This document shows positions 42,987 to 52,187 of a stretch of 56,693 nt of DNA, in pieces. The number at the start of each line of letters is the position of its first letter. Position 1 is the first letter of the stretch. This DNA comes from Acidimicrobiaceae bacterium. Its GTDB lineage: Bacteria; Actinomycetota; Acidimicrobiia; Acidimicrobiales; UBA8592. The stretch spans positions 1-56,693 of the forward strand of contig JAHECR010000023.1 in the NCBI GenBank assembly GCA_024641655.1. Direction: 5' to 3'. The notes under the pieces were generated by a model. The model did no database searches. It saw nothing but the letters and a program-made list of their open reading frames with translations, and was not told the DNA's origin. A program made the translations under genes and the position numbers.

Positions 42987-43616
42987 ATGGAAGGCATCCG
43001 CAACGCCCTCGCCCGCATGGACGCGATCCGCGCCACGATCGAGGGCCCCCGCCGACAGGAGGCGACCTCGGTCGCTGACGGCACATTCGCCACCATGCTG
43101 ACCCAGGCGCTCGCACAGGGTTCCACAGGCGGCCTCGGGACGACCCCCAGCTGGCTGACCGCGCTCCAGTCCGCAGCAGGTTCGACGACGGGCCTCGCCA
43201 GCCTGGCGACCACCGGCCCCTCCAGCGGCGCTCCCGCCGGCCTGGAGCACTACGAAAACGGCCAGATTCCCTTCGCCGCACTGTCCAAGGTGCACGGCAC
43301 CGAGGAGTACCTCTGGGCCCCTGCTGCACGGGCGTTCGAGGGAATGCGCGCCGACGCCGCCGGCCGGGGCGTCGCTTTGCCCATCAGCGACGGGTACCGC
43401 CAGCTCCACGAACAAGAGCACCTCGCCGAGGAGCTCGGCCTCTACCGGGACGGGGGGTTGGCGGCGGTGCCCGGCACGAGTCAGCACGGGTGGGGGCGCG
43501 CCGTCGACCTCGAGCTCGACGATCGGGCGCTGACCTGGATGCGCGCCAACGGCGAGCGCTACGGGTTCGCCGAGACCGTGCCCGGGGAGCCGTGGCACTG
43601 GGAGTACGCGGGCTGA
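42987..43616 (+). CDS. Flagellar-locus M15 (VanY-type) peptidoglycan peptidase
   Basis: A 209-residue protein. About 95 variable residues, starting MEGIRNALARMDAIRATIEG, precede a D-Ala-D-Ala carboxypeptidase domain: VALPISDGYRQLHEQEHLAEELGLY, the zinc motif SQHGWGRAVDLE and the final EPWHWEYAG. No signal peptide is visible, so like the transglycosylase it may leave by the flagellar route and act as a cell-wall hydrolase for the rod or hook. ATG 42987 follows a GGAGG Shine-Dalgarno. It diverges from csrA-fliW. Confidence 0.85.
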   Translation: MEGIRNALARMDAIRATIEGPRRQEATSVADGTFATMLTQALAQGSTGGLGTTPSWLTALQSAAGSTTGLASLATTGPSSGAPAGLEHYENGQIPFAALSKVHGTEEYLWAPAARAFEGMRADAAGRGVALPISDGYRQLHEQEHLAEELGLYRDGGLAAVPGTSQHGWGRAVDLELDDRALTWMRANGERYGFAETVPGEPWHWEYAG

Positions 43617-43642
43617 CCATCGGGTCCGCTCCGGCTCCGGGC

Positions 43643-43662
43643 GCCGCCGCATCGGAGGCGGC
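43643..43662. terminator. Hairpin between the M15 peptidase and nhaA
   Basis: GCCGCC (43643-43648), eight-base loop, GGCGGC (43657-43662), in the 70-base gap between two convergent genes. Confidence 0.5.
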
Positions 43663-43686
43663 ATGGCCCCGATCGGCGACCAGCGC

Positions 43687-45105
43687 TCATGCGGGGACGC
43701 GGGCGCCTTGGACCGACTCGACGAGCTCGTGGATGCTGTCGGCGACGCCGGCGCGCGCCGGACGTGACTCCTCCTTCGGCCGGCAGACACGTGCGAGGAC
43801 GAGGAGGCCCACCGCGGCGGCACACGCCGAACCGCCGAGGATGCCAATCTTGGCATCGGTCTGGAGCGCAGCGCTGTCGAACGCGAGACCGGTCACGAAA
43901 AGCGACACGGTGAACCCGACGCCACCCACCGCGGCGAGCCCGGCGATCTGCCGCATGTTCACCCCGCTCGGCAGCGCGGCGATGCCGGTCTTCGCGGCGA
44001 CGCCGGTGAACAACGTGATCCCGAGTGCCTTGCCCACCACCAGGCCGACGGCCACACCCCAGGTGACCGGAGAACCGGCGGCGTTCGCCAACACGTCACC
44101 GCCGAGGGGGACGCCGGCATTGGCCAGCGCGAACACCGGCACGATCATGAAGCTGGACACCGGATGCAGTGCGATCATGAGCCGCTCGGCCACCGAGTGG
44201 CTCTCGCGCATGTGGAACGCCGCGTAGTTGACGTCGACCGCCATGATCTCGTCGTCCTTGTCGCGCAGCCAGTCCACCCAGCGGCGCGCGTCGGCCCTCG
44301 ACTGGAGGGGTTTGGCCGGCGTCATGAGGCCCATCAGCACCCCGGCCACGGTGGCGTGGATACCTGACTGGAGCATCGTGACCCAGAGGGCGACACCAGC
44401 GACGACGTAGATCGGCACGTACCAGACCTTGAGCATGCGCATGGTCAAGACCGCAGCGACGATGCCTCCGGCTGCCGCGAGCCAACTCCAGCCGATGGAC
44501 TCGGTGTACACGATGGCGATGACCGCGATCGCCCCGAGGTCGTCCACGATCGCGAGCGTCAGCAGGAAGACCCGGAGCCGACGATCCACCCGGTCCCCGA
44601 GCAGCGAGATGACGCCGACGGCGAACGCGATGTCCGTCGCCATCGGGATGCCCCAACCGCTCGACGCGTCGGTTCCCGAGTTGAAGGCGAAGAAAATCAA
44701 CGCCGGCACGACCATCCCACCGAGGGCGCCGAAGGCTGGTAGAGCCGCCGCCTTCGGGCTCCGCAGCTGCCCGCTCACGAGCTCGCTCTTGATCTCGAGT
44801 CCAGCCACGAAGAAGAACAGCGCCATCAGGCCGTCGTTGACGAGGCCCTGCAGGTCGAGATGGTGGCCCCCGGCGGCCAGCTGCACGCCGCCCACCGTGA
44901 CCTCGATCGGGGTGTGCCAGAGCTCGCTGTACCCGCCGGACCACGGGGAGTTCGCCCATATGAGCGCAATGACGGTGGCAGCGAGCATGAGCACGCCGCT
45001 ACTCGCTTCGATCTCGAGGAAGCGGCGCACGGGTCGGGCGACGAAGCTGGCCAGCTTCGTGTCGCTCCCGACGAAGGTGCCTTCGGGGACGGGGGCCGCG
45101 GTCAT
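43687..45105 (-). CDS. nhaA: Na+/H+ antiporter NhaA
   Basis: A 472-residue, about 12-helix antiporter. Functional residues are visible: the Asp of MATDIAFAVGV, the paired Asps of LTLAIVDDLGAIAVIAI, and the conserved FVAGLEIKSELVSGQL and VGKALGITLFTGVAAKTG segments. It exchanges protons for sodium across the membrane. ATG 45105 (TAAPVPEGTF) was chosen over a longer Ser/Arg-rich extension to 45195. It lies between flagellar operons but has no known flagellar role. Confidence 0.92.
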   Translation of the reverse strand: MTAAPVPEGTFVGSDTKLASFVARPVRRFLEIEASSGVLMLAATVIALIWANSPWSGGYSELWHTPIEVTVGGVQLAAGGHHLDLQGLVNDGLMALFFFVAGLEIKSELVSGQLRSPKAAALPAFGALGGMVVPALIFFAFNSGTDASSGWGIPMATDIAFAVGVISLLGDRVDRRLRVFLLTLAIVDDLGAIAVIAIVYTESIGWSWLAAAGGIVAAVLTMRMLKVWYVPIYVVAGVALWVTMLQSGIHATVAGVLMGLMTPAKPLQSRADARRWVDWLRDKDDEIMAVDVNYAAFHMRESHSVAERLMIALHPVSSFMIVPVFALANAGVPLGGDVLANAAGSPVTWGVAVGLVVGKALGITLFTGVAAKTGIAALPSGVNMRQIAGLAAVGGVGFTVSLFVTGLAFDSAALQTDAKIGILGGSACAAAVGLLVLARVCRPKEESRPARAGVADSIHELVESVQGARVPA

Positions 45106-45242
45106 GGCGGTGGTGCTCCTCCTTGAGGGCCCCGCCGGCCGACGATGGACGGCGGGTATCGCCGACGACCGTCCGTGGTCGCCGCTGGTCCCCATCGTCG
45201 CCAGGGACGAGAAGATGAGGACGGGTACGAATTCGCGAGCGG

Positions 45243-45256
45243 CCCCCGGAAGGGGG
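45243..45256 (-). terminator. Hairpin just after the fliI stop
   Basis: CCCCC and GGGGG arms around a GGAA loop, beginning two bases past the fliI stop codon on the minus strand. It is short but well placed to end the flgN-fliI operon. Confidence 0.5.
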
Positions 45257-45257
45257 A

Positions 45258-46589
45258 TCAGGCCACGGGCGTGGCGATCGCGGGGACCGAGGCCAGGACG
45301 GCTTCGAGTCCGTGCCAGGCCGCGTCGGCACCGCTGACTTCGCCGAGGGGCTGGCGGAGGAACGCATCGATGTCGGCCCTGCGGAGCAGGAACTCGTCGA
45401 GGTCCGCGCTCGAACCGGGTTCGTAGGCCCCGATCTCAACGAGGTCACGACCATCGGCCCAGGCGGCGAGCAGGGAGCGCAGGCGCTGGACCAGCACCTG
45501 TTGGTTCGGTTCCTGCACTTTGGTGGCAAGGCGCGACACGCTCTCGAGCACGTCGATCGTGGGGAAGTGACCGGCCATCGCCAGGCGTCGGCTCAAGACG
45601 ACATGGCCGTCGAGAATCGACCGGACGTGGTCGGCCACCGGTTCGTTCATGTCGTCACCTTCGACGAGCACGGTGTAGATGCCGGTGATCGAGCCGTTTA
45701 TGCGCGGACCGGCGCGTTCGAGGAGCTGCGGCAACACGCTGAAGGTCGACGGCGGGTACCCGCGGGTGGTCGGCGGTTCGCCGGCGGCGAGCCCGATATC
45801 GCGTTGGGCCATCGCGACGCGTGTCAGCGAGTCGAGGAGGAGGAGGACGTCACGACCCTGATCGGCGAAGTGTTCGGCGATGCGGGTCGCGGTGAAGGCG
45901 GCCCGGCGGCGCACCAGCGCGGGTTCGTCGGAGGTGGCGACGACGACACACGCTCGCGCGCAACCGTCGGGACCGAGGTCGTCCTCGAGGAACTCGCGCA
46001 CCTCCCGGCCGCGCTCACCGATGAGCCCGACGACGACCACATCGGCGTCGGTACCCCGGGCGAGCATGCCGAGCAAGGTCGACTTCCCCACGCCGGAACC
46101 GGCCATGATGCCGACGCGCTGACCTCGGCCGCAGGTGAGCATGGTGTCGAGGGCACGGACGCCGAGCGTGAGGGGTTCGGCGATGCGCTGACGATGCAAC
46201 GGGTTCGGGATCGAACCCTGGAGACCCACCTCTTCGGCGGGGCCCCGTACGACGCCGAGATCGTCGAGCGGGCGACCATTGCAGTCGATGACCCGGCCGA
46301 TCAGCCCGTCGCCGATCCGTAGCGTGGGAGCCTGGCCGGTCGCCTCGACGATGTCGCCCGCACCGATGCCGTCGATCGACCCGATCGCCATCATGACCAC
46401 GGTGTCGGAGCGGATCGCGACCACCTCGGCGGGGCGCCGCGCCTCTCCGATCCACATCAGGTCACCGATGGCGGCGGGCAGGCGATTGGCCTCGATCTCG
46501 AGACCGACGATGCGGGTCACGCGGCTGCGATGCCTCCGAGGCGCATGGCGATCGAGGACGTCGGTCCACGGATGGGTCGAACCGCTCAC
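45258..46589 (-). CDS. fliI: Flagellum-specific export ATPase FliI
   Basis: A 443-residue F1-like ATPase. Walker A is GSGVGKST in GRGQRVGIMAGSGVGKSTLLGML, followed by IGERGREVREF, Walker B DVLLLLDSLTRVAMAQRDIGLAAGEPP and TRGYPPSTFSVLPQLLERAG. It energises and loads export substrates. In most species fliI lies with fliG-fliH-fliJ; here it and fliH close the filament-gene operon on the opposite strand. It overlaps fliH by four bases. Confidence 0.95.
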   Translation of the reverse strand: MSGSTHPWTDVLDRHAPRRHRSRVTRIVGLEIEANRLPAAIGDLMWIGEARRPAEVVAIRSDTVVMMAIGSIDGIGAGDIVEATGQAPTLRIGDGLIGRVIDCNGRPLDDLGVVRGPAEEVGLQGSIPNPLHRQRIAEPLTLGVRALDTMLTCGRGQRVGIMAGSGVGKSTLLGMLARGTDADVVVVGLIGERGREVREFLEDDLGPDGCARACVVVATSDEPALVRRRAAFTATRIAEHFADQGRDVLLLLDSLTRVAMAQRDIGLAAGEPPTTRGYPPSTFSVLPQLLERAGPRINGSITGIYTVLVEGDDMNEPVADHVRSILDGHVVLSRRLAMAGHFPTIDVLESVSRLATKVQEPNQQVLVQRLRSLLAAWADGRDLVEIGAYEPGSSADLDEFLLRRADIDAFLRQPLGEVSGADAAWHGLEAVLASVPAIATPVA

Positions 46590-47140
46590 GCTCCCGCCTC
46601 CAGCGACGCAGCGATGCCGGGACCGACATCTCTGATCGCGTCGGCCCAGACCCGTTCGACGGTCATGTCGCCGACGATCACCCGATGATCACCCTGGCCC
46701 AGGGACGGGTCAGAGGCGACCTCGACGTTCCCGGGCGCAACGCCCGAGACCGCTTCGACGAGACTCGGATGCACGAGGAGCTCGACCATCACGCGCCCGC
46801 TCATGTCGGCGACGACCGACTCGGCTGCCGACACCAACGCTTTCGGATCGATCCGGACAGAGGCCTCGACGAACCACGAGGCGAGGTCGGCGGCGAGATC
46901 GACGATCGTGGCGGCGTCGAGCTTCACCCGAGCACCCGCGGCGTCGACCTGCCGGGCGACGCTGTCGCGCAGCGCTGAGGCCACGTCTTCCAATGCGTCG
47001 GCAGTTGCCATACCGGCGTGCGCGCGCCCGTCGGCGACACCGCGTTCGTACGCCTCTGACAGCGCCTCGCGCATCGCCGGGGTGATCGCCGCGTTCTCGT
47101 CTTGGGAGACGACGACGTGGGCCGACTTGAGAACGCTCAT
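46586..47140 (-). CDS. fliH: Flagellar export ATPase regulator FliH
   Basis: A 184-residue protein. A helical, Ala-rich middle (TPAMREALSEAYERGVADGRAHAGMATADALEDVASALRDSVARQVD) precedes the conserved C-terminal part, ASWFVEASVRIDPKALVSAAESV and PSLGQGDHRVIVGDMTVERVWADAIRD. FliH dimers bind FliI and anchor it to the export gate. Weak conservation is normal; position between a FliT-site gene and fliI supports it. Confidence 0.82.
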   Translation of the reverse strand: MSVLKSAHVVVSQDENAAITPAMREALSEAYERGVADGRAHAGMATADALEDVASALRDSVARQVDAAGARVKLDAATIVDLAADLASWFVEASVRIDPKALVSAAESVVADMSGRVMVELLVHPSLVEAVSGVAPGNVEVASDPSLGQGDHRVIVGDMTVERVWADAIRDVGPGIAASLEAGA

Positions 47141-47421
47141 CGATTGCGCCGCGCGTAGGGCCGGGCACGACGCAGGGGCGCATCCACGAGACGTTCGACG
47201 GTGCAGTCGGCGAGGAACTCCGACTCGTCGAGCAACGCCAGGGCGCGCAGCCGTTCGTTGCCGTCGGCAAGCGGGGCCGGAGGGAGGTCGACCTCCAGAT
47301 CCGGAGGTGCGGGGGTGCCGAACGCCAACGCCTGACGCTGGAGCTCGATCTGTGCCGCGACCGAGTCGAGGACCGATGACCAGGTCCGGCTCGGGGTCGC
47401 GGTTGCGGTCGTGTCGCTCAC
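47137..47421 (-). CDS. Small protein at the FliT position (hypothetical)
   Basis: A 94-residue protein between fliD and fliH with GTGA/ATGA-type overlaps on both sides. The N-terminal third is helical (SRTWSSVLDSVAAQIELQRQALAFG) and a Pro-rich stretch follows. FliT-type chaperones of the cap protein often lie directly after fliD and are small and poorly conserved, so this is a candidate. No diagnostic motif is visible. Confidence 0.5.
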   Translation of the reverse strand: MSDTTATATPSRTWSSVLDSVAAQIELQRQALAFGTPAPPDLEVDLPPAPLADGNERLRALALLDESEFLADCTVERLVDAPLRRARPYARRNR

Positions 47422-48980
47422 TTGTTCAGCCCTCCGATGGCGCTGCTCAGGTAGCTCGACTGGCCCTGGAGCTGGCCGAGCAACGTCTCCATCGCGGCGA
47501 ACTGCCGGCGGTATCGATCCTCGACGTCGGCAAGGCGGACGTCCTGCAGCGCAATGGCTCTCGTGAGCTCCTTGATGCTGGCCTCTCGGGACGCCTTGGC
47601 CGTCGTGATCCGCCCGGTGTTGTCGCCGAGGCGGTCGATCGTGGACGCAACGGCGTCGAGCACACCGTCAGCGTCGTCGGTGGGATCTCCCACGAGGAGG
47701 TCCGCTACGCCGTCTGCGTTGGAGACCAGGGCCTGGCGGAGCGCGACGTCGTCGATCTTGTAGGTCCCGTCACGCTGGAAGGACACGCCGATCTGGCTGA
47801 GCAGGACGAACGAGGCCGACCCGACGACGTGGCCCATGGCCTGCTGGAGCTCCGAGCTCACGCTCCGGCTGGTGAAGTCGCCGACGAGTACACCGCCGGT
47901 CTTCGTCTCGACGTCGTAGCTGGTGTAGGCCGAGATCGAACGCAACACGTCGCTCATGGCGTTGACGACCGCCTTCACCGCCTTCACCTGGGCATCGACG
48001 TCGGCGCCCACGGTGACCTGGACATCGCTGCCCGACGTCGTGGAGACCAGGTCGACGGTGACGCCAGCGAACAGGTCGTTGATCGTGTTCGTCGGCCGGG
48101 AGATCGCGAGCCCACCCCCGCCGAGGGTCACGACGGCGTTCGACGCCGCACGCAGCGTCGTCAGACCGCCCGAGAACGCTGACAGCCCGCTCAGATCGAC
48201 CTCGGCCGCTCCATCGAGGCCGGTCGTGCGCGAGGTCACGACGAGGCGCACCGGGGTGACCGAGCCGTCGCCGGTGTCGATCAGCTGTGCCCGCACGGGA
48301 CCGCCCGGCGTGTTGAGCTTGGAGACAAGGGCCGCGGCAGTAGTCGTCGCGTCGGTCACCGCGACGGTGATCGACGCAGCGCCTTCCTCCGGCGTTCCTG
48401 CGAGGGTGACCGTGCCGCCATCACCCGCGGTGAGCACGAAACTGCCGCCACTGGTGTCGACGGTCTGCTCGACACCGTCGAACAGCACCGTCGCCTCGTT
48501 GGCACCGACGTCGACCGCGAGGACGTCGAGTTGATAGGTGCCGTCGTTGAGGGTGTGACTGGACAAGGTGGTGCCGATGGCCGTCAACCCGGCGCTGACC
48601 GTTGCGGTGCCGGCGCCGACGAGCGCGCTCGCGTCAGCGAGCCCGAGCGAGGCGAGCTGGTTGGCCGCGGCCAGCGACGTGACCTGAAACGCATACGTTC
48701 CCGTCAGGGCCCCGGCCGATGCAGTGACCCGGGCAACGGTCTCGTTGGAGCTGGCGGCCTTGGCCGATGCGAGGGCACTTCCGGTACGGATGGCGGTGAC
48801 CGCCGACTCCACCACCGACAGCTTCGTCTGGATCGTGCCCCACGCGTCGAGCGCGCGCTGATCACGGGCCTTGGACGCCTCGAGCCGACGCTGGGTCGCG
48901 CCTTCGGAGTACATCAACCCGTCGAGGAGTGCCGTGGTGTCGATTCCCGACGAGAGTCCCGCGACGTTGAAATCGCTCAT
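47418..48980 (-). CDS. fliD: Flagellar filament cap protein FliD
   Basis: A 520-residue cap protein. The N-terminus NVAGLSSGIDTTALLDGLMYSEGATQRRLEASKARDQRALDAWGTIQTKLSVVESAV and the C-terminus ITTAKASREASIKELTRAIALQDVRLADVEDRYRRQFAAMETLLGQLQGQSSYL are the conserved coiled termini. The middle is the variable Thr/Val-rich head. The ATG overlaps the fliW stop by four bases. Confidence 0.93.
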   Translation of the reverse strand: MSDFNVAGLSSGIDTTALLDGLMYSEGATQRRLEASKARDQRALDAWGTIQTKLSVVESAVTAIRTGSALASAKAASSNETVARVTASAGALTGTYAFQVTSLAAANQLASLGLADASALVGAGTATVSAGLTAIGTTLSSHTLNDGTYQLDVLAVDVGANEATVLFDGVEQTVDTSGGSFVLTAGDGGTVTLAGTPEEGAASITVAVTDATTTAAALVSKLNTPGGPVRAQLIDTGDGSVTPVRLVVTSRTTGLDGAAEVDLSGLSAFSGGLTTLRAASNAVVTLGGGGLAISRPTNTINDLFAGVTVDLVSTTSGSDVQVTVGADVDAQVKAVKAVVNAMSDVLRSISAYTSYDVETKTGGVLVGDFTSRSVSSELQQAMGHVVGSASFVLLSQIGVSFQRDGTYKIDDVALRQALVSNADGVADLLVGDPTDDADGVLDAVASTIDRLGDNTGRITTAKASREASIKELTRAIALQDVRLADVEDRYRRQFAAMETLLGQLQGQSSYLSSAIGGLNK

Positions 48981-49444
48981 GACGCGCGCTCGTCGGACGT
49001 GCCCGCTGGGCTCGTCCGGAAGTCGAGGGGCGCCCGCATGGGCCAGTCGCCGTCGAGGATGACCTGCATGGCGCGCCGGGTCCGGGTGTTGACGATGAAC
49101 GGCGCGGCGAGGTTCGCGGTTGCCTCTGAGTCACGGATCGTGACGAACGTGTAGACGACCACGTCGTCGCTCCGCTCGGCTTCGAGCAGCTCCATCGCAT
49201 CGTTGCCGAGCTCGATGTCGTAGCCGGGGTGGAACAGGAACGGGTTGACCGCGAGGAAGGCGACGTCGGGTGGGGTCGCAGACTGGAACCAGACGAAGAT
49301 CCCAGCCTCGTCGGCAGGGATGAGCGCGACCATTTCGAGCTCGTCGAAACCCGGCATGGGTTCCACCACTCGGATGGTCTCCTCGGCGCCGATGTCGATG
49401 GTGCCGAAGCGTTGCGTTTCGATGGTGTGCATGGTGAGGGTCAT
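48977..49444 (-). CDS. fliW: Second FliW paralogue, next to flgL and fliD
   Basis: A 155-residue FliW homologue: RFGTIDIGAEETIRVVEPMPGFDELEMVALIPADEAGIFVWFQSATPPDVAFLAVNPFLFHPGYDIEL and TANLAAPFIVNTRTRRAMQVILDGDWPMRAPL. It has the same fold signatures as the csrA-linked copy but differs along most of its length (MPGFDELE against LLGFVTLT). It lies between flgL and fliD with four-base overlaps. Which copy binds flagellin or CsrA cannot be told. Confidence 0.9.
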   Translation of the reverse strand: MTLTMHTIETQRFGTIDIGAEETIRVVEPMPGFDELEMVALIPADEAGIFVWFQSATPPDVAFLAVNPFLFHPGYDIELGNDAMELLEAERSDDVVVYTFVTIRDSEATANLAAPFIVNTRTRRAMQVILDGDWPMRAPLDFRTSPAGTSDERAS

Positions 49445-50325
49445 CGCAGGTGGTCCACGAGGCTGGGGATCTGGAGGCGGGCAACCGCCGCCAGAACCGA
49501 CTGATAAGCGGTTTCGGCGAGCGAGACCTCGACGGCGGTCTCGGCGATGTCGATGTTCATGATCGTGCTGACCCGTTCACGGATCGCGTCGCGGTTCAGC
49601 GTCTGGACCTGGGTGGTGCGGTCGACCTGGTTCGCCGAGGCGCCAACCTGCCCGAGGGCCTCCGTGAAGCGGTTGAAGTGCTCGTCGAGCTTGCCGAGAT
49701 CGGTGCCGCTGATGGCCGTGGTGTCGCCGGCGCGCACATGCGCAGCGAGATCGTCGAGGAAGGCGAACACGTCCTCGCCCGCGGCGAAGCCGAAGGTCTC
49801 TCGACCGAGCGTGTTCACCTGGATGACCTGGCTCTCGCTGATTCGTCGCTGCACGATCCCGTCGTCGCCGACGAAGGTGACCGTCCCGGCCTGGTCCTCG
49901 ACGGCGGCCCCTGAGAATCCTCCGAACACACTGCGGCCGTTGAAGGTCGTGTTCGCCAGGTCGATGAGCTGCGTCCGGAGACCCTCGAGCTCGAGAGCCA
50001 GTCCTTCACGACCCTGCCGGCCGTTGGGGACCCCAGCGGCAACGGTCAGCTCGCGGGCACGCTGCATGACGTTGACCGCGCCTTGCAGGGCGGAGTCTTG
50101 CGTTGCGAGCCAGGCTCGGGCGTTGTCCGCCGCCGACGTGTAGGCCTCGATGGCGCTGTCGCGAGCGGTCAGCTGTTCGGCCTGCACGGCGAGCTCGGGG
50201 CTGTCGGAGAGACGCTGGATCTGCTTCCCCGTCGAGAGCCGCTCGCTCACCGCTGCCATGTCTTCGGAGGTACGCAACAGATCGCGCCGCAGCATGTTGT
50301 AGCGCTGCGCCTCGGTCACCCGCAT
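49441..50325 (-). CDS. flgL: Hook-filament junction protein FlgL
   Basis: A 294-residue flagellin-like junction protein: MRVTEAQRYNMLRRDLLRTSEDMAAVSERLSTGKQIQRLSDSPELAVQAEQL, ANTTFNGRSVFGGFSG and the C-terminal STIMNIDIAETAVEVSLAETAYQSVLAAVARLQIPSLVDHL. It sits at the hook-filament junction with FlgK. The start is 37 bases after the flgK stop. Confidence 0.93.
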   Translation of the reverse strand: MRVTEAQRYNMLRRDLLRTSEDMAAVSERLSTGKQIQRLSDSPELAVQAEQLTARDSAIEAYTSAADNARAWLATQDSALQGAVNVMQRARELTVAAGVPNGRQGREGLALELEGLRTQLIDLANTTFNGRSVFGGFSGAAVEDQAGTVTFVGDDGIVQRRISESQVIQVNTLGRETFGFAAGEDVFAFLDDLAAHVRAGDTTAISGTDLGKLDEHFNRFTEALGQVGASANQVDRTTQVQTLNRDAIRERVSTIMNIDIAETAVEVSLAETAYQSVLAAVARLQIPSLVDHLR

Positions 50326-50362
50326 CGGAATCCTCCCTGGTACACGTCACGCCCGCTGGTGG

Positions 50363-51721
50363 TCATCGCGTCGTCCCCGTGCCGTTGATGAGCTTGTCGA
50401 GCATGGAGTCCATGACGGTGATGACCCGAGCCGCAGCTTCGAAGGCCCGCTGGTACTGGAGCATGTCGGTGAGTTCCTCGTCGGTGCTGACGCCGCTGAT
50501 GTCCGCGATCTTGGCTTCGACCCCACCGACGACAACATCGGCGAACTGGGCCTGGCGCGCCGACGTGGCCGCTTCGACACCGAGATGACCCTGGAGCGCG
50601 TTCACGAGCTGGTCGACCGTCGAGCCACTGCTGGTGCCCTGGGTTCGCAGGTCGCCCATGACGAGGGCGTGGTTGCCATCGGTGGGTTCACCCGACGCGG
50701 AGGCGGCGATGGTTCGAGCGTTGATGCCGGCGGCAAGGGACAGGTCACGGGCCCCCGTGGCGGCGAAGAAGTCACCACCCGCCGCGCCGTCGAGGTCGAA
50801 GCCCCCGGCGTGGGTGGTGTTGACCAGGTCGGTGAGCTGCAACGCGATGTCGTCGAGCTGGCTCATGATCGTCGCGACACCTGTCGTGGCGAGCTCGAAG
50901 ATCGAACCGAGCTGACCGCGGGCGGCGACGGGCGAGCCATCCACGCTCCAGCTCAGCGCCGGCGGCGGCCCGCTGGATTCGATTGCGTACGAGTGGGCGC
51001 CGTCGACGAGCGCCATCCCGTTGATCGTGACGCGGGCGTCGCCGTCGGCCTCGATGTGACTCGATGCGCCGGTCAGGCGGGCCAGCTCGGCGAGTGCCAC
51101 GTCGCGCTTGTCCAGGAGATCGTTGGGCGCGTTGGCGCCCACACTGGCGTCTTTGATCTGGGCGTTGAGGAGCGCCACGCTCTGGGCGAGGTCGTTGACC
51201 TGGGTGGTGGTGGCGTGTTGGGCGTTGTTGAGGTCGGCCAGCAGGCCGTCGACACGTTGGACCGCGCCGTTGATCGAGTTCACCACCTGCGAGGCAGCGT
51301 CGATGACGATGTTGCGCGAGGTGATGCTGTCGGGGCTCTGCGAGAGGGACTCCCAGGAGTTCCAGAAGTCACTCATCGCCTGGGTGGTGCCCGAGCCGAG
51401 CGGGCCGAGGATCGTCTCGGCCTGGGCGTAGAAGTCGGCGCGGGTCGTCCACGAACCGGCCTGCGCCACACTCTCACGATGCGTTGCCGCGACGAGGGTG
51501 TCGCTGGCCCGGCTCACGGCTTCGATACTGACACCTTGACCTGCAGCTCCGGGCCCGAAGATGCCGCGATGTTGCACCAGAGGCGCAGCGGCGACGGCCT
51601 CCACGCGCTGGCGGCTGTACCCGTCGGTGTTCGCGTTCGCGATGTTGTGCGCCGCGGTCTCGAGGCGCCGCTGCGCGGCGACGAGTCCTGATGCCCCGAT
51701 GGTCAGGCCGGTGAACCCCAT
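50363..51721 (-). CDS. flgK: Hook-associated protein FlgK
   Basis: A 452-residue protein: LTIGASGLVAAQRRLETAAHNIANANTDGYSRQRVEAVAAAP with the rod/hook-family signature, SDFWNSWESLSQSPDS, LDKRDVALAELARLTG and the C-terminal ISGVSTDEELTDMLQYQRAFEAAARVITVMDSMLDKLING. Shorter than E. coli FlgK (547) through a reduced central domain. It overlaps flgN by one base (TGATG). Confidence 0.94.
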   Translation of the reverse strand: MGFTGLTIGASGLVAAQRRLETAAHNIANANTDGYSRQRVEAVAAAPLVQHRGIFGPGAAGQGVSIEAVSRASDTLVAATHRESVAQAGSWTTRADFYAQAETILGPLGSGTTQAMSDFWNSWESLSQSPDSITSRNIVIDAASQVVNSINGAVQRVDGLLADLNNAQHATTTQVNDLAQSVALLNAQIKDASVGANAPNDLLDKRDVALAELARLTGASSHIEADGDARVTINGMALVDGAHSYAIESSGPPPALSWSVDGSPVAARGQLGSIFELATTGVATIMSQLDDIALQLTDLVNTTHAGGFDLDGAAGGDFFAATGARDLSLAAGINARTIAASASGEPTDGNHALVMGDLRTQGTSSGSTVDQLVNALQGHLGVEAATSARQAQFADVVVGGVEAKIADISGVSTDEELTDMLQYQRAFEAAARVITVMDSMLDKLINGTGTTR

Positions 51722-52146
51722 CAGTTGGTCTCCGTGAAGAAGCGGTGGCCACGGCGCTGGGGCTGTGCCGAGAGGTCGATGTCGAGCGTGGCTGCGGAGT
51801 CGCGCAGGGCCCGTTCGGTCACGGTCGCCGTCGTGGCCAGCGCGATGCGGACTTCGCGGTGCAACGCGCGGAGCTCGGCGGCACGACGGGCGACGCCATG
51901 GCGAAACGCCTGGTCATGACCCGACACGGCCTCGGAAACGGTTTCGTGGCCCTCGCTGTGCAGCACGGCGACGGAGTGTTCCTCGGCCGTCTCGAACGCA
52001 GCCATGGCGTCCTCGAGCTCGGCGATCGCGGTGTCGACGAGGCGATGCTTGCCCGTCGAGAGGAGCAGACGCAACGTCGTGAGCCGGAGCAGCACGGTGT
52101 CGAGCTCCCGCTGTTCGGTCGCAAGGGCGTCGTCAAGCCGGTCCAT
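51721..52146 (-). CDS. flgN: FlgN-like export chaperone
   Basis: A 141-residue helical protein: MDRLDDALATEQRELDTVLLRLTTLRLLLSTGKHRLVDTAIAELEDAMAAFETAEEHS, then a second long helix with RRAAELRALHREVRIALATTATVTERAL. The layout and its position directly before flgK match FlgN, the chaperone of FlgK and FlgL. ATG 52146 was chosen: an upstream ATG at 52191 lies inside the -10 box of the sigma-28 match, so it could not be in the transcript. Confidence 0.8.
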   Translation of the reverse strand: MDRLDDALATEQRELDTVLLRLTTLRLLLSTGKHRLVDTAIAELEDAMAAFETAEEHSVAVLHSEGHETVSEAVSGHDQAFRHGVARRAAELRALHREVRIALATTATVTERALRDSAATLDIDLSAQPQRRGHRFFTETN

Positions 52147-52187
52147 CGTGGCCCATTCCTGGTGTCCTCGGTCGTCCCACACTGTTG

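Noticed and set aside
43687..45105. nhaA as evidence for a sodium-driven flagellar motor
   Set aside because: NhaA is a general antiporter. MotA and MotB sequences do not allow the coupling ion to be decided, and co-location alone is weak.
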